This document shows positions 23,205 through 36,100 of a DNA stretch of 64,000 nt, piece after piece. The translations under genes were made by a program, and so were the position numbers. Source of the stretch: Mycogone perniciosa (taxonomy: Eukaryota; Ascomycota; Sordariomycetes; Hypocreales; Hypocreaceae); NCBI GenBank assembly GCA_025331125.1, contig JAOALB010000059.1, forward strand, positions 1-64,000, given 5' to 3'. The notes under the pieces were generated by a model that searched no databases, had not been told where the DNA came from, and was given only the letters and a program-made list of their open reading frames with translations. Positions within the stretch are counted from its first letter, which is position 1; every line of letters begins with the position of its first letter.

Positions 23205-24019
23205 AAGTAATAATAAAGAAGAGATACATATATAATGACCAGCGAAGACATTTGCATTATTCGCCAACGACCCTGATCCTAATACAATACTGCATGCAGT
23301 TGCAGCCTCTAGCTTCGAGGCCAGCATGGCCATAGACCACGAAAGTGCATGGTCTAGCTCAGGACTCGACTGCTCTGCGCAGCCTTCGCGAGCGATGAGG
23401 CACCTGTCCTATTATTTTGACTAATTTTTTCATGTGCGCTAATATCCTTAGAAGTTTGCTTTTCCTGCCCACTGTACAAATTGCAAAACAGCGACCGTCA
23501 CAAAAATGGAATTGCAACAGATCAAGAAGAGGGGGTTAATGTAGTTGGAATTAAGGTGCCGTTTCGACCCTACGTTATGTGAAGACCACTGACTATATAA
23601 CCGTATTGCACGATAGTACCGAATGTTACAGTGCACTTGTTGGTTTCTTTGTCCTAAGTTGCGAATTCCTTTGCTTTGGACTGAGGGGAAGTTTTTAGGC
23701 GAAGTTGATTACGCCCATCTGTCGGGTTTCTGTTTTGTAGGTTCTAAACTGGCAAATTGGGTTTCCGATCTCCAAAAGACCCGAACCGCTTGGGAATAGG
23801 GATTTCGGGGCTTCAAAAACCGAGATTAGCCAGCTTATTCTATGTTCATGCTCGTACTGGCAGCCATAGGCAATTTAATACTTTACTATTGTTCACTTTT
23901 AGAGATAGAAACTATAGGCAAAAAGATAAATAAAAAGATGGGTGATAAATGCAAGAGAAAGAAAGCACTTGCCTAGAAGATACTATATGTATAAATAGAA
24001 AGGGAAACTGATTTTACCC
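23205..24019. other. Intergenic with short coding-like and LTR-like remnants
   Basis: A + frame at about 23245-23420 reads FALFANDPDPNTILHAVAAS and then stops; it may be a gene fragment but is not recognised. At 23535-23640 the text (TTGGAATTAAGGTGCC, CTGACTATATAACCGTA) partly matches the 3' half of the LTR at 14503-14745. Confidence 0.4.
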
Positions 24020-27000
24020 TTAACTGTGCAAGTCTGGCCCAGTTGGTGAAAACTGCATTATTAATACCCGACCTGATATACACCTAATAGCGACTATAGA
24101 TCCTAACACGGCTGATCTAACTGGTCGATACTCTGGAGGCAGCCAAATTAGAGGCTTGTTATCTTTTGTGATCCACATACCGTCAGAGCTTATGCCGTAG
24201 CCACAAATTTGCATATCTCGTGAAGATAATTTGGCTGGCACATCAATAACAGATGCATCTACGTTTAGAGCTCCAAACTCGGTATTAAGACATGAGTTGT
24301 CCCTTGGATCAAATTTCAGGCACGATATAGTCCTACCAACGTCAATAATTTGGAGACAAGCACCTGAAGTTGGGTCCCAGATTCTGACTGTTATCACCTG
24401 AAGCCGAGGCGAGCCGCTGGCCATCCAATGAGAAGACGACTGACCACACCCATTCATTATGGCCCTCGAGTGTCTGGAGACAAGCACCCGAAGTTAGGTC
24501 CCAGATTCTGACTGTGTTATCACCTGAAGCTGAGGCGAGCCGCTGGCCATCCGATGAGAAGACGACTGACTTTACCTCTCTATTATGGCCCTCGAGTGTC
24601 TGGAGATATGCGCTCCAGCCCGCTTCCATGGTTGGCTTTGATGTTATCCATGATGGCATTTCGCTATTGAATATTGACCGCATTATGCTCTGCTCAGGAC
24701 TGAAAATAAGTGCAGAGACATATGCTTGCAGTGGCGTGTGCTCGATCACCCATCTATTTCGAAGAACAAATCGCCGTGCATCGTGTACTAAACTCAAATA
24801 TTTGGCCTTTAGGCGTTCGCTCCTATTCTAGTCAGCTTATTTTTAACAATAACATAGTTGAATATAGACTAACCCTAAGTAGGTTCTTAAGCCTTGTTAT
24901 CGAGAGAACACCCTCTGACACACTTCGTAGAATGCTTAATGCCTCGAACCAGTGAAGAAAGTGTTGGCGCAGAAACCCATCGATTAAGCCACCTTCTTGG
25001 AGGTCACTATTTGCGTTTTTGCTGGGATTGCAGTTGCAGAAATGGTCAATCCAGTAGACGCACGAGTACCGTACTGCGGCTAGCGGATCTGGTTCAGGTT
25101 GCTCGACCCCGTCAATGAGATATCCAGGACCTCCTAGGTCGTAGATATCACGTCGTAATGTTCTGGACATGGCTCGTAGTGATCGCGAGAAGATGGTGTG
25201 ATGCACTTGTTCTGGTCCAGAAGGAAAGATTTTATCAGCAGCCTTTTCAAGCAAAAGTCCTTAGCCGACTGATGAACAAAGGAGATAGTCCGTTTTTGAA
25301 GTGTTAGAAAAGAACCGCAATACCCTACTATCTCCTTCTGCGCTTTATAATCGCCCAAAATTCGAGGAGGCATTTCCACCGAAGTCTCTAGCTCACTTAA
25401 CGAAATTGGCCGAGGTACAACCGAGACGGCAGCCAGTATACTTATACAGAGTCCGGCATGCCTTGAACTGCAAATCTGATCCATCATCCGTTTGTAGAGG
25501 TTATCAAGTCCAGGCGGAAACATCGTTAACACTTGTTCGGCTTCCCATCCCGAGATATTAGTGAGCTCTTCACAGACCAACGCGACCCAAAGGAAAGTAC
25601 CGTTTGCGTTCGATGACAAGGAGTGCTGGACAGCTTTTTCAAGTCTGCAGTACATTCGTCGAGAGCGTCAACGATCAAATAGGTATTCTGTAGCTTTGAA
25701 TCACCGAGAATGTTTGTGAATATCTTCGACAATGCTATCCATGCATTCACGCCTTCAAAGTGCCGCTTTCCAGAGTCCTCATAGCTTTTTCGTACGTGCG
25801 AGACAAGCGACGGCTGCTGCTTGACAAGCATATAAATCAGCCCACGTAAGACCGCTGTGGCATTATTGATGCGATCATCCACCGCCTGGCAGAAGAAGAA
25901 CGAGATATTGCCGGTATTTCCAATCGATTTATCCAACTCGTTAATGATTCCGCAGAGCAACATCGTCTTGCCTTTGCCTAGATCGCCCTTGATCCAGAGT
26001 AGCTGGCTTTGCCCATCACTGCTCCCGCCACGGAATTTTTGAAAAGCATCGTGACTAAGGACCCAGGAGTACGAGCCTTCAAGGAGGCCACCCTTGTCCT
26101 CCTCGATACGGTCCTTGTCGTCACCGGGGTTTGTTGCCTGCAGAGCCTCCAGGCAAGCGCGATCCTCGGCATTAGACATACGTCGGTCCATCCTCTGTGC
26201 AAAAGTTAGACTGGCCCGAGAAATGCCAATGAGTTCCTGTAGTTCGCCAAGAATAGCGTCAAGATTCTTGCGCGATCTATCTGCTTCCTGGGCGAGCTTT
26301 TTCAACTCTTGCAGGTTTGTGGCAGTCATGGCCACTTCAAACTTGGATCCAAGTTCTTTGTCGCACTCCTTGATATGGTCCACTTTCTTGCCCCAGTCGT
26401 CGTAGCTTATAGCCCCTCTGAAGAAGTTCTTGGTACGGCTACGATAGAACCGGATGACGCTCCGCACCTGGAAGTCAATGATGTGTTCGTACAGCTCGAT
26501 GACGCGCTCTTTCAGGTCGGCTCTCAGGTCGGCATTCATATCCTCAGGCAATAGGAGTGATTCCATCGCCGCGTAGTAGCGTATCTGAGAGGTGACGTAT
26601 GTGAACCCTTCGCGATTGGCTGCTTCGGCGGCGGCCGGGTTTTTCAGAAGGGGAAGGATTAGAGAGACTCCTGCCATAACGATAGACGCGTAGAGAAGAT
26701 CCCTAACCGCATCCTTGACATAGTCCTCGGCCCATTCCATAGCCCCTGCGACATTGGCCACGACATTTTCCAGGATTATCTCATGTCCTAACAATGTCAC
26801 CCTGACCTTCTTGTCCTCCACGTGCTTTAGGCCGAGCTCCATTATTTTCTTGAGTTCCCCTTGACGTGCAATTGCATCGTGCTGAGGGATTTGATTACTG
26901 ACTTCTTCGATGTCTTCTCTCTCAGTCGAGTTTGTTCGCTCCGTTGTCTGAGTTGTTTTTCCTCAAGTCAGAGTTGAGTAAAAGTAGTCTGGGCTAAAGC

Positions 27001-27492
27001 AGAAACTCACATCTAATAAGCACCCCAGACAAAAGTTTCTCATACGCAGCGATCAGATCAGTCTCATTTTCTTTGAGAGCATCGTATGCTCTATCCCAAA
27101 GGGAGCCATTCGTAACCAAGCCGTCCGTAACGTCCATCACTAGGTTACCTGTCACCCTTTGGGATGTCTCTGTTGTACCCCTGGCTGCAATATTGTCTGG
27201 AGAGGCGTGCAATCCCGTCTCGATCTTGGTAGGAGGTACTGCTGCAGAGGTAGAAACGGACCCACGCGTGTGTAATTGCGGGATGGCTGGCTCAGAAGGT
27301 TGAAGAATATTTGCTGGATCTTGTGAGTATGAGAAAGGCAAAGCATTAATAGTCGGTAATACCGTGTGGTGAGTTACCTATCGAGGCCGCGCTAATGCTT
27401 GGAGATCGATTTTGTGGCTTAAGCTTCTCCGAATCCCTACCGACCCTCATGATTTTTTTCCACCACTTCTTGACAGAGCACTTGACATCCAT
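24020..27492 (-). pseudogene. NACHT-WD40 (NWD-type NLR) protein, multiply frameshifted
   Basis: The - strand encodes the parts of a fungal NWD protein in order. Exon 1 is 27378-27492 (ATG at 27490-27492), then a 58-nt intron (27320-27377). Exon 2 carries the SLWDRAYDALKENETDLIAAYE segment typical of the NWD N-terminus, and a probable second intron lies near 26945-27010. The long N-terminal helical domain and NACHT domain follow (26842-25526). Walker A reads GDLGKGKTMLL near 25970, with Leu where Pro is usual; Walker B reads LIVDALDECTAD near 25680. About 60 residues after Walker B are missing, with a shift near 25650. A second shift lies near 25250 (after SAKDF). Two to three WD40 units (LEGHxxxVxSVVFSxDGQRLASASGD) at 24340-24610 are broken by a 2-base loss in the last unit. 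Such proteins act in non-self recognition and regulated cell death in fungi. This copy is dead. Confidence 0.85.
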
Positions 27493-27856
27493 GGCATTCA
27501 CAAACACTCTTGATGAGGGGCTGCCTGTTTCTAGGCGAGAACGACTTTAGGGTGAGTTTAACGCTGAGTGGTTTCAAAGAAAGAAGGGGGGAATGGAACT
27601 GGAGGTAACTGTGTAATAAAGACCGAAAACTTCGATGAGTGATGTCACTATGTCAGGCAATACCACCTGCGTGAAAGACTCATCTGACGTCAAGCTAGGT
27701 TCGGTGCGTCCCTAGCGCGGTCAGTATTGAAGTTAGCTTAAATCTTGCTGACGGTGAAGGCGGGGTTAGAAGGTCTTAGGCTCGGAATGACAGACGTTCA
27801 TGCCTTACACCAAGTACGGTGGCTATATCTCAGCTAAAACTACAGTTACAGGCTGC

Positions 27857-28971
27857 CTACTTCTTTGACGGATCACGAGATATTTGCTCGGGAGGCTCCT
27901 CCACAGATAGTCTAGCATGGTGAAAGTGACCTCTAGCACTTACCCGGTGAGAGCCCACAATCTCGACACATAGCTTTAAGAAAGCTTTAGAGTCCTCCCT
28001 AATAAAGTCCTCGTATTCCTTCCAATGCTTCTTGATGTATGCCTTCAGTTCTGCGAAAAAATCTTCAATCAGATTCAAGTCTGGGGAGTACGGTGGTAGG
28101 TAGAGCAGGTCCACACTAGCGTCGGCATATAATTGCTTAAGCCTGTCTGAGCAGTGGAAACTAGCATTGTCCATGACAAGGACCGATCTAGGTTCTGGCC
28201 ATCTACCGCAGTGATGCAACAGCTGTTCAATAAAGTCATTAAAAATTCGCTGTCTGTCGATCTTAAGTATATACGCGCAAACAAGACGCCATCTTGTATA
28301 TACGCTAGGAGAATCTAATACCGTTACTTACAATTAAACCCGTTAATCTTCACTGGCATGCATCCTTATAGAGCCTATCCCTATCTTCGCTGTCTAACCT
28401 TTTTATTGCAGCTAGACTCGTCAATAAAGACTAGTTAGTTAGTCTCGTATTTCGAGAGTTTATATAGGTATAAATCTCGCAGCTCGTGATTTCGTTGCTT
28501 TGCTACACGGCGGGTAGTTTTCCTTAACTATCCTATAGCCTTCAAGGCCCGACTAATACTGTAAGGCAACACTTCTACTCCAGTCTTATTATACAGGAAA
28601 TCGGCCATCTCACATCGAAACATATCCGGCTGCTTGATTAGCTGCTCATGTAGGATTTCTCGCATGTAAGGTGTAATAGTACTGCGCCAGCCGACACGGT
28701 CGGATAGTGCTTTCGTTGTTACAGAGCATCGTCGTTTCGATCGTTTTCTGCGCACAGTACGTTCGCTGCAATCGGCGGCTGTGACTATCTCGTTAGTCGG
28801 TAAGTCTTTTCGGATCATAGCATCGATCAGTTCATGTTGAGAGGCAGCAAGTTGCAGAACCATCGATACTATCAGCAACGACAAGCCTGTTCTGGCTTTG
28901 TTGATGGCGTGATCCTGCCAGATGTTGCTGCCTACTGGATGGCCTAAACTGGATGGGCAACATCTGGTCAT
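27857..28971 (-). mobile_element. Tc1/mariner-type transposon relic (DDE transposase)
   Basis: The - strand frame gives an N-terminal helix-turn-helix part (LAASQHELIDAMIRKDLPTN..CSERTVRR; probable original start at 28863). A middle part holds the first catalytic Asp (LVFIDESSCNKK), with at least six stops that are W or Q positions turned to TAG/TAA. After a one-base loss near 28230, the C-terminal part has the second Asp (VLVMDNASFH) and the PPYSPDLNLIEDFFAELK block with the third acidic residue. The order matches DDE_3 transposases of fungal Tc1/mariner elements. I could not find matching terminal inverted repeats at the flanks. GC is moderate, so RIP here is light compared with the LTR elements. 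Confidence 0.8.
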
Positions 28972-29034
28972 GCCTTAGAAGTTAGGTGTCTACTGCAACT
29001 GCCTGACGCCCCGTGAAAGGTCCAATTCTGGCCC

Positions 29035-29517
29035 ATGTTAAGGCACCGTCTCAAAAGTACACATCAGCTTGAGCCCGGCACTGTATCAGCCACATTGCGC
29101 CACAAGACTAGTCCGTGCTCAGAATATTTTAAAACTAAAAAAATGCGGAAACTCTTTCGCAATCTACTGTATCTCTCTTATCCACCAGCACCCGTCTCAA
29201 TTGTATGCGGGCGGCCTCGCATTTCTCTATATTCAACCACGACATCGTCTATCAGCCTACAGACCAACCAGCGGCAGTCAACACGGTTTTTTTTCAACGT
29301 CAATTCATTAAAGGCAAAGACGATATTGCTTCTGTGCTCCTTGCTGTATCTGCAACTCATTTGGCGTACCGATAGCCTGACAATCTTGAACCGACCTGTC
29401 AGTTTTTCGCGTTCGCTTCCCGCTGCCGTATTTGCTCACATCCACAGATGCTATTGCCTAGGCCGTTCCATCAACCTTCATATCCGATGTTTCTGCCTTG
29501 CCGGTTCATCTGATTGA
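29035..29517 (+). CDS. Doubtful 160-codon reading frame
   Basis: ATG at 29035 opens 160 codons. A second + frame through the same DNA gives IASVLLAVSATHLAYR, which recalls the fungal-specific transcription factor domain, so the region may be a decayed Zn2Cys6 regulator rather than this frame. No zinc cluster was found upstream. Neither reading is secure. Confidence 0.25.
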   Translation: MLRHRLKSTHQLEPGTVSATLRHKTSPCSEYFKTKKMRKLFRNLLYLSYPPAPVSIVCGRPRISLYSTTTSSISLQTNQRQSTRFFFNVNSLKAKTILLLCSLLYLQLIWRTDSLTILNRPVSFSRSLPAAVFAHIHRCYCLGRSINLHIRCFCLAGSSD

Positions 29518-29960
29518 TCACTCCTGCCAAGGCTATCAATCGAACGCCCTTCATTGCTTGCTTGCTGCCTAAAGAGGTCTGTCCGGGCTTACCCTTCAGC
29601 CGAAGAAATTGCCTCTTCTGGAACTTGAGGCCTGAGTAGGGATCAAAGGATAAGCTGCGAGATCGGACGACCTATCAGAAACAGTACCGAGATGTTACAC
29701 CAGCCGCTACGAGACGGCCGCCCGCCAGTGGCCAGACGTCTCCCCCTGGCCCAGCGCTTCCTTTCGGTGATGGGAAGGAAAGGGGAAGAATGACTGACGA
29801 CTTTCCCTCTTTGGAAATTTTCAAGCTTTGAGCGGGACTACTGGGCCTGATTGGTCGTGGGCGAATGTGCAGGTGACTGATGGGAAGCATGCAATGGCGC
29901 TGCTGCAACGTGGAGCACTAACTCGACATCCAACGCATCTGGCGGAAGGAGGAGAGATGA

Positions 29961-30410
29961 ATGGACCCCCTGGAACGAGCCCTGGTGCCTGTCCTCGGCT
30001 TTACCGACGGTCTCTTGAGCTTTACGATATTGTTTAGAGTCCGTCATGGCTTGCGCCAACAAATTGCCTCTTTAGGTAATTTACGTCTCAGCCATGGCTT
30101 GGGCATCGTGAACAAGGACGTGTCGACAAGGATTTTCTTGCATATACGAGATGGCGTATGCCAGGCAGTTTCTGTGTGCACCACAGTCTCGACCGATGAA
30201 GGAGTTCTAGAACGACCTCGAGACAATAGACAGCTCCGCCAAGGGGTACTGGGTTCGGCAACGCCAGCTTGGGTTTGTATCATGGCTTACGAGAAAGACT
30301 TCCGCCCAAGAACTCCACTGGATCCGCTTATGGCGGCATCTGCGCATCCCACTACTAATGGGTGTTTGAGGATTGTCACCGTCTTGGCTACGTGGTCGTT
30401 GCCTGTTTGA
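29961..30410 (+). CDS. Doubtful 149-codon reading frame
   Basis: ATG at 29961 opens 149 codons with no stop, somewhat longer than expected by chance at this GC. The other strand is also open in pieces of 74-82 codons over the same DNA. No motif, signal peptide or membrane segment is clear. Confidence 0.25.
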   Translation: MDPLERALVPVLGFTDGLLSFTILFRVRHGLRQQIASLGNLRLSHGLGIVNKDVSTRIFLHIRDGVCQAVSVCTTVSTDEGVLERPRDNRQLRQGVLGSATPAWVCIMAYEKDFRPRTPLDPLMAASAHPTTNGCLRIVTVLATWSLPV

Positions 30411-30985
30411 CGGGCTGAGCTCAGATGAAAGGGTGCTCGGATCGGGCGGCCACACCTAACGCTGTCTGTGGATACTGCTCTAGGGATCAGTCCTTTTTTA
30501 GGGCAGTGCATCTATGCAGTCGGGCGTTTGCGGGCAGCCCTGTGAACTGAGTCGGTCCCAAAAGGTCATATCACCTGTCCAGCCTGGCATAGTGGCTACC
30601 GGGTACTGCGCCGAAGTGTCTTGGTCATTAGTCTCGCGCTGTAAATGTAGCCAATGGATGAAAGAAGCGTGTTCGGTCCCCTTTCATGAAAAGAGAGCTG
30701 ATCGGAACAGGCATTCTCGAGGTTGAAGGGGAAAAGGGGAAACAGGAGGGTATGGGTGGCGAGCAAAAGGCCAGGATCCTGCAGCTTCCTCCTCCCAGCT
30801 GAGGAAATCAAGAAGGACTGACTCGGCATTGCCGAAGACTATTCACAGCACCTCGCTGCTGGATCGCGAGAGGAGAAGTCGACATCTAGATAAATTAGGA
30901 GTGCTTCCCATGCCTCTCGATATCTTGCTATTCTTCTTTCTCAACTTTGATCACGTTACTTGCACCTCCTCTATTTTCTTGCGCC

Positions 30986-32291
30986 ATGGCTGCTCCCCTG
31001 AAGTTTAAACAATATATTCCCGTGCCGAAAAGGTCGCAAAACTCAAAGCACACGGCTCCTCTAATGAAGAGATATCACACTGGAGTGGCGCTACTAGAAG
31101 CTCGCTGCGACGAACTGCCTTCTCACTTCCACGTGGAAGGTTTTACGGAGACGAATAGTATGTTGTAGAAACATGTCCCCATTAGAATCTCATAGGTACA
31201 TCTAACACGCTGAAGACCAGGAGGACGCGATGAGGCTTGATTTTACAGGCCTTGATTGTACCGACGGCATGCAGTCCAGCATGCGGCTCGTCGACGAGCC
31301 CTCTGGCTCTAACACGAATGCCAAAGCAGCGAAGGATGTCCCAGGCCATTCATCGAGTTTTGCGACTTTGTTAAACCTTCCCGCTGAGCCGTTTGAGACA
31401 ACTCGACACGACGGCCAGGATCAAGGTAGCTATCATCTAATAATAAATCTGTGTAGGAAATGTGAAGCTGACAGAAGACACTGCAGATTCTGTCATTGTT
31501 ATTGAAGGCGTGAGGAACGGGCCAGCTGATGAGATGTGCCAAACCCCGACGAGCTCGATGTCTCCGTCAGTGATTTTGGATCCTGCCATGAAGAAAAAGG
31601 ATGACGCTGCGGTTCGAGCAGCGTTGACCCAGCTTAGCACTAGAACTGCCATGCAGCCACTAGGTTTATCGAAGGAAGGCATTTACCAGCCCGGAGCTCG
31701 CCTCGACGCCTCCCTTTGCCGCCGGCTTTGCATGCCATTGCTCCTGCCGCCACCGAGACTGAAGGCCTCTCCCTAGAGAACCCTGGCGAAGATGGCATGG
31801 ACTTCCAACATTGGCTAGAGGCAGGCCAGCGCAAAGACATCATCAGACTGGTTTCCGAACGGACGAAGCGACAATTGAGGGATGGCCAGAATGGCAGTGG
31901 CGATGATCACCAACGGGAGGTGAAGCGGCGGAGATTTTCCTCCCCTGCTGAACTTGGCACTTCGCGGCGCCAGCCAGGTGCTTCTAATGTTACCTCAGCA
32001 CCGGTCGACACTGTGGTTGCAGCTCACGGTAACCCCCGTCCACTGTCACCAACCCATGATAACAGCAACAATGGTTTAGCCGTGAATGAATTTCGCCGCT
32101 ACCCTAGACGCAGTTTATACTCATCTACGGCTCAACTTGGAGGGAAGCGGCGCCGGTGGTCGCTATTGGAAGAACGTCGCTTGAGAGCGTGGAAGCGGGA
32201 GAAAAAGTCAGAGTCGTGGATTGCCTCCAAGCTACATCGGACAGCATCGGCAGTTAAGCAGCAATGGCGCAAAATGTGTCAAGAGGAATAG
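30986..32291 (+). pseudogene. Myb/SANT-like DNA-binding protein, spliced, with one frame break
   Basis: ATG at 30986 starts exon 1 (to 31157). A 58-nt intron (31158-31215, GTATGT donor, CTAAC branch, AAG acceptor) leads in phase to exon 2 (31216-31425). A second intron fits 31426-31474 (49 nt). A 31-nt alternative ending at 31456 is also in frame but too short to be likely. Exon 3 stays open to about 31776, but the C-terminal part lies in another frame that runs to TAG at 32289-32291, so there is a frameshift or unrecognised intron between about 31640 and 31720. The last 50 residues (KRRRWSLLEERRLRAWKREK... WIASKLHRTASAVKQQWRKM) look like a single SANT/Myb-like helix-turn-helix: conserved Trp, helix, turn, helix ending in a basic recognition stretch. 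A basic KRRR signal precedes it. Likely role: nuclear DNA binding (inference). Confidence 0.6.
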
Positions 32292-32940
32292 TGTAATTGG
32301 TCTTGTCTAGCAGCGTTAGCCTTATAGTCTGGAATATGTTGTTCCCTCTGTGATTGGTGGCATGCCCGATCTCAGCCAGTATTGCCCTCTATCCCCTGGC
32401 CATATGTATGAATAGACTGACTCTAATCCTCCTTTAGTTTGTTTTTCGACCACTTTTTCTATGTTATGCACTTCATCTCAGTCCGCCGTCCTGGCTTTGC
32501 ACCCTGGCCTTCTATCTGCCCTCCTGCGCCAGCTCTTCATTTCACGAGCTCGTCAATTGACCCTAAAGGCAGTATTGCATCCTCCACCTTTGCCCCTATC
32601 ATCGCCGTCGCCACATGTGTCCCTACTTCTCTTCGGCTTAACAGGAGGCTCAACGCTCTTTTATCGAGCACCACCCCCCTCACGTTAATAGAATAGCCAA
32701 ACTACGGGATTGCTCGCTTGACCCAGCCAGTTTGCAAGCTGAAATCTATCTCCCTTAATCAATTCACACCTCTCTATTTAGTCTTTATCCATGCAATCGG
32801 GGTTTCTTTATCAGCTACAACTTCAGTATAGACACTCAGAGGGGCCCTGGCACTGCCTCATCAAAACCAAAATGGGGCATATAGTAGACTATGCAAATAG
32901 TCATCCCGAGTAAGTAGCCTTTACAAAACGACTACAACTG
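32292..32940. other. Intergenic; possible fragment of a coding frame on the - strand
   Basis: Between about 32690 and 32540 the - strand reads RREVGTHVATAMIGAKVEDA and similar protein-like text before a stop, without a start. It is not recognised. The + strand frames here are proline/serine-rich shadows. Confidence 0.35.
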
Positions 32941-33102
32941 TGTCACGGCACCAAACCTGCCCTCTGATGAGTCATCAGCATCACGTGCGTCCTTACGTGA
33001 TAACTTGGTCCTACACCTTCGAACCACACTCTTATAGCTTCTTGCCTTATTTAAGGCATAATAAAGATATTACCTTAACCTGCTATTCCGTATACTATAA
33101 TA
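32941..33102 (+). repeat. 5' LTR (162 bp) of the 32941-39108 Gypsy element
   Basis: It begins TGTCACGGCACC and ends CTATAATA, where the expected ACA is changed to ATA, consistent with RIP. It aligns gap-free with 38947-39108. Confidence 0.9.
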
Positions 33103-36100
33103 GTTTATACCTTCCTATAACGACTGCACTATTACCCCTAGCCTTTAACCCTGCCTAAGAAGAATTAATAAAGTCGTTAACAGTTTAATTGCAATACTAT
33201 AAAAAGCCTTATATTTTACAGGAAATTCACTAATCCTTAACTATAGCAAGACTTTAAGCTTAAAAGCCTATATCCCTGCAGTAAAGAATATACTATAGCC
33301 TAGCTTTTTAGCTTATATTTAATTCTTTAGCCTATATTTAATTTAAAAATATTAAAGTAAAAATAAAAGGTATAGAAGGCGACTTTAATTAAAAAATAAA
33401 GCTTATTAATTATTTCTGCAACTAGCTTTATATTTATACTATTTTAAAAGCTTATAATATTAACTATAATATAACTTTATAGCTTTAAATATTAAAATTT
33501 AAATAGTTTTTTAATATTATCTTTAATTACTTTTAAAATTAAAAGTATAACTTGAATATAGTTTTAAAATAAAAAGAGTTTAAAAATACTATTATTATTA
33601 AAAATTTAAAGCTTATTTAATATAAAGTTTAAAGTTAAAGTAATATAATTAATAAATTTATTAAAATTAAAAATCATAATATTTTGAAATATTAAATTAA
33701 TAACTTTAAAAATAAATTTAATATTAAAAGTAAAAATATAAAAACCTATTAATAAAAGTAATAAGCCTATAAGTAAAAATAATTAGTTTATTTAAAGAAC
33801 TTTTAATTAAAAAGTTTATAATAACTTTAAAGAGTAGGCCTATTACATTAAAGTTAAAGGTAACTATAAATTTAAAAAATTAAATAGTAATTGTATTTTT
33901 AATAAACTTTACTTTAAAATAAACTAAACCCTTTAAATTAAAAAAACGCAGGTAATTTTATACAGTTAAATACTATATCTTTTATTTTATAATATAAAAA
34001 ATACTAATAACTCTATAACCTATACTACTATTATAGTAGTTAATATATAGTTAATAATTATATAGAAAAGTAGAAAATTAATATTATAAAGCTTTAAAGC
34101 TTATAAAGATATAATAGCAGTATTTTAAAATATAGAATATATTAAAGTAATAACACTATAGCGCTTTAAAGTAGGGTATATATTTTAAGCTAGGGAAAAG
34201 TATACTAGCACTATAAATCTTTACTTTTTAATTCCTGTAATATTAGTATTTTTTAATTTAAAATAATAACTTATTATATTATAAAAACCTAATTCTAGAT
34301 TATATTAATAAAACTAGCTTTATTAAAGGATTAATTAACTTTAGTAATATATTTGCCTATAAAGATATAACTTTTAATATAAAAATGTAAAGAAAAGAAT
34401 AGCTTTTTAATAATATTATATTAAAGAATATAATAGAATATTAAAATAGCTTATAAATTTAATACCTTTATAAATATAATAAATTATTATTAATAATAAA
34501 CTATTAATTTTAAATAGTATAAATAGTAAATTACTATTTATTTATATTATATTATTTCTTATATACTTATTAGTAATTATATTAACCTTTATTAATAATA
34601 GCTGCTTAATATAAAGCTTTATAGACTAGTATTTTCTTTAAAAGTCTTAAATCATAATAATATAATTATTTAAATTAAAGAGTTTTATTTTAATTAATAG
34701 TAAAGCAGTAATATAGTTTATTAACTATATAATTTTAAATATAAAAATAAAAGAATTTAAAAAGCTATATATATTTTTTATTATTAATCTTTTAAATTAA
34801 AACCCTTTTATCTTTAAAATACTATAGGTATAGTACTATAATTTTAATATTAACTGGCCTATATTAATAATTACTTTTAATTTATAATATTATTTAATAA
34901 ATTATTACTTTTAAACTTATACTATATTAATAATCTTTAATTTAATAATTATTCTATATAATATTAATATTTTAAGTAAACCTGTAAAGTTAATATTTTA
35001 TACTATTAGCGAGAAATAAAATAATATATTAAAAAAGATAAAAAGGAAAATTAAAAAGAAAGTTAAGTTATAAGCTTATATTAAAAATATATTAAAAGAG
35101 ATAACCCTTTAATAAAGAAAAAGGGACCTATATATTAACCTTACACTAATATTAAAGTAAAATCACTACTATATTTATTAACCTCATAATTATAAAAGAT
35201 TAAAAATTAAAGTATAAACAATATTAAATAAACTTTTAATATTAGTTTTAATAATGCTTATAGCTAATAGCTATTAATATCTATATTAATATAATTTAAT
35301 ATAACTTTTTAAACTAAATATATTAACATTTAATCAACTTATAGTAGCAGCGCTATATAAGCGACTTAACTTAATAGATATTTAAATATCTATTATAATA
35401 TTATTTATTTAGTTTTATAAAAATTTATTTACTTAATATATAATATTAATTTAAATAAATTTAGTAAAGAATATATAAAAATAAAAATAAAAAGTATATT
35501 AACTATTAAAGTTTACTAAAAATACTTTTATAAATATATTATAAAAATAAAGCAGTTTAATCGTAATATATATATTATTTTTTATAGCTTTTTATAAATT
35601 CTTTATATACTACTATAGTAGAAAGTACCTTTAAAGGATATTAAAGTTTAATATTAATAAATTTATAAAAGTAAAGCTAAAATTAATAAAAAGTAATATT
35701 TAAAAGAAACTTTTTAATTAATTATAAAATAAAGTTATTAGCCTTTTTTTATACTTAATAAATCAATTTCCCTTAAGAAGATTATAAAACTATAAAATTA
35801 AACTTTTATTAAAAAAAGAACTATTATATTAAAAAAACTATTTAATATTATTAAATAAACTTTAAATTATAAGAAAATAGTTAAATAAAAACGTAAGTAA
35901 AGGATTTATTAAAGAATTTAAAGTAAAATATCCTATCCTTTTACTTTTTACTCTAAAACTTAAAAGAGGTATTTATATTTATTAAAATAATTAAAGCTTT
36001 AAAAATATTACAATAAAGAATCGCTATTTATTACTACTAATTTAAAGAATATTAAATACTTTATATAATATTAGATTTTATATTAAATTAAATATAATAG

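Noticed and set aside
26009..26554. Several + strand frames of 66-103 codons
   Set aside because: Shadows of the NWD gene on the other strand.
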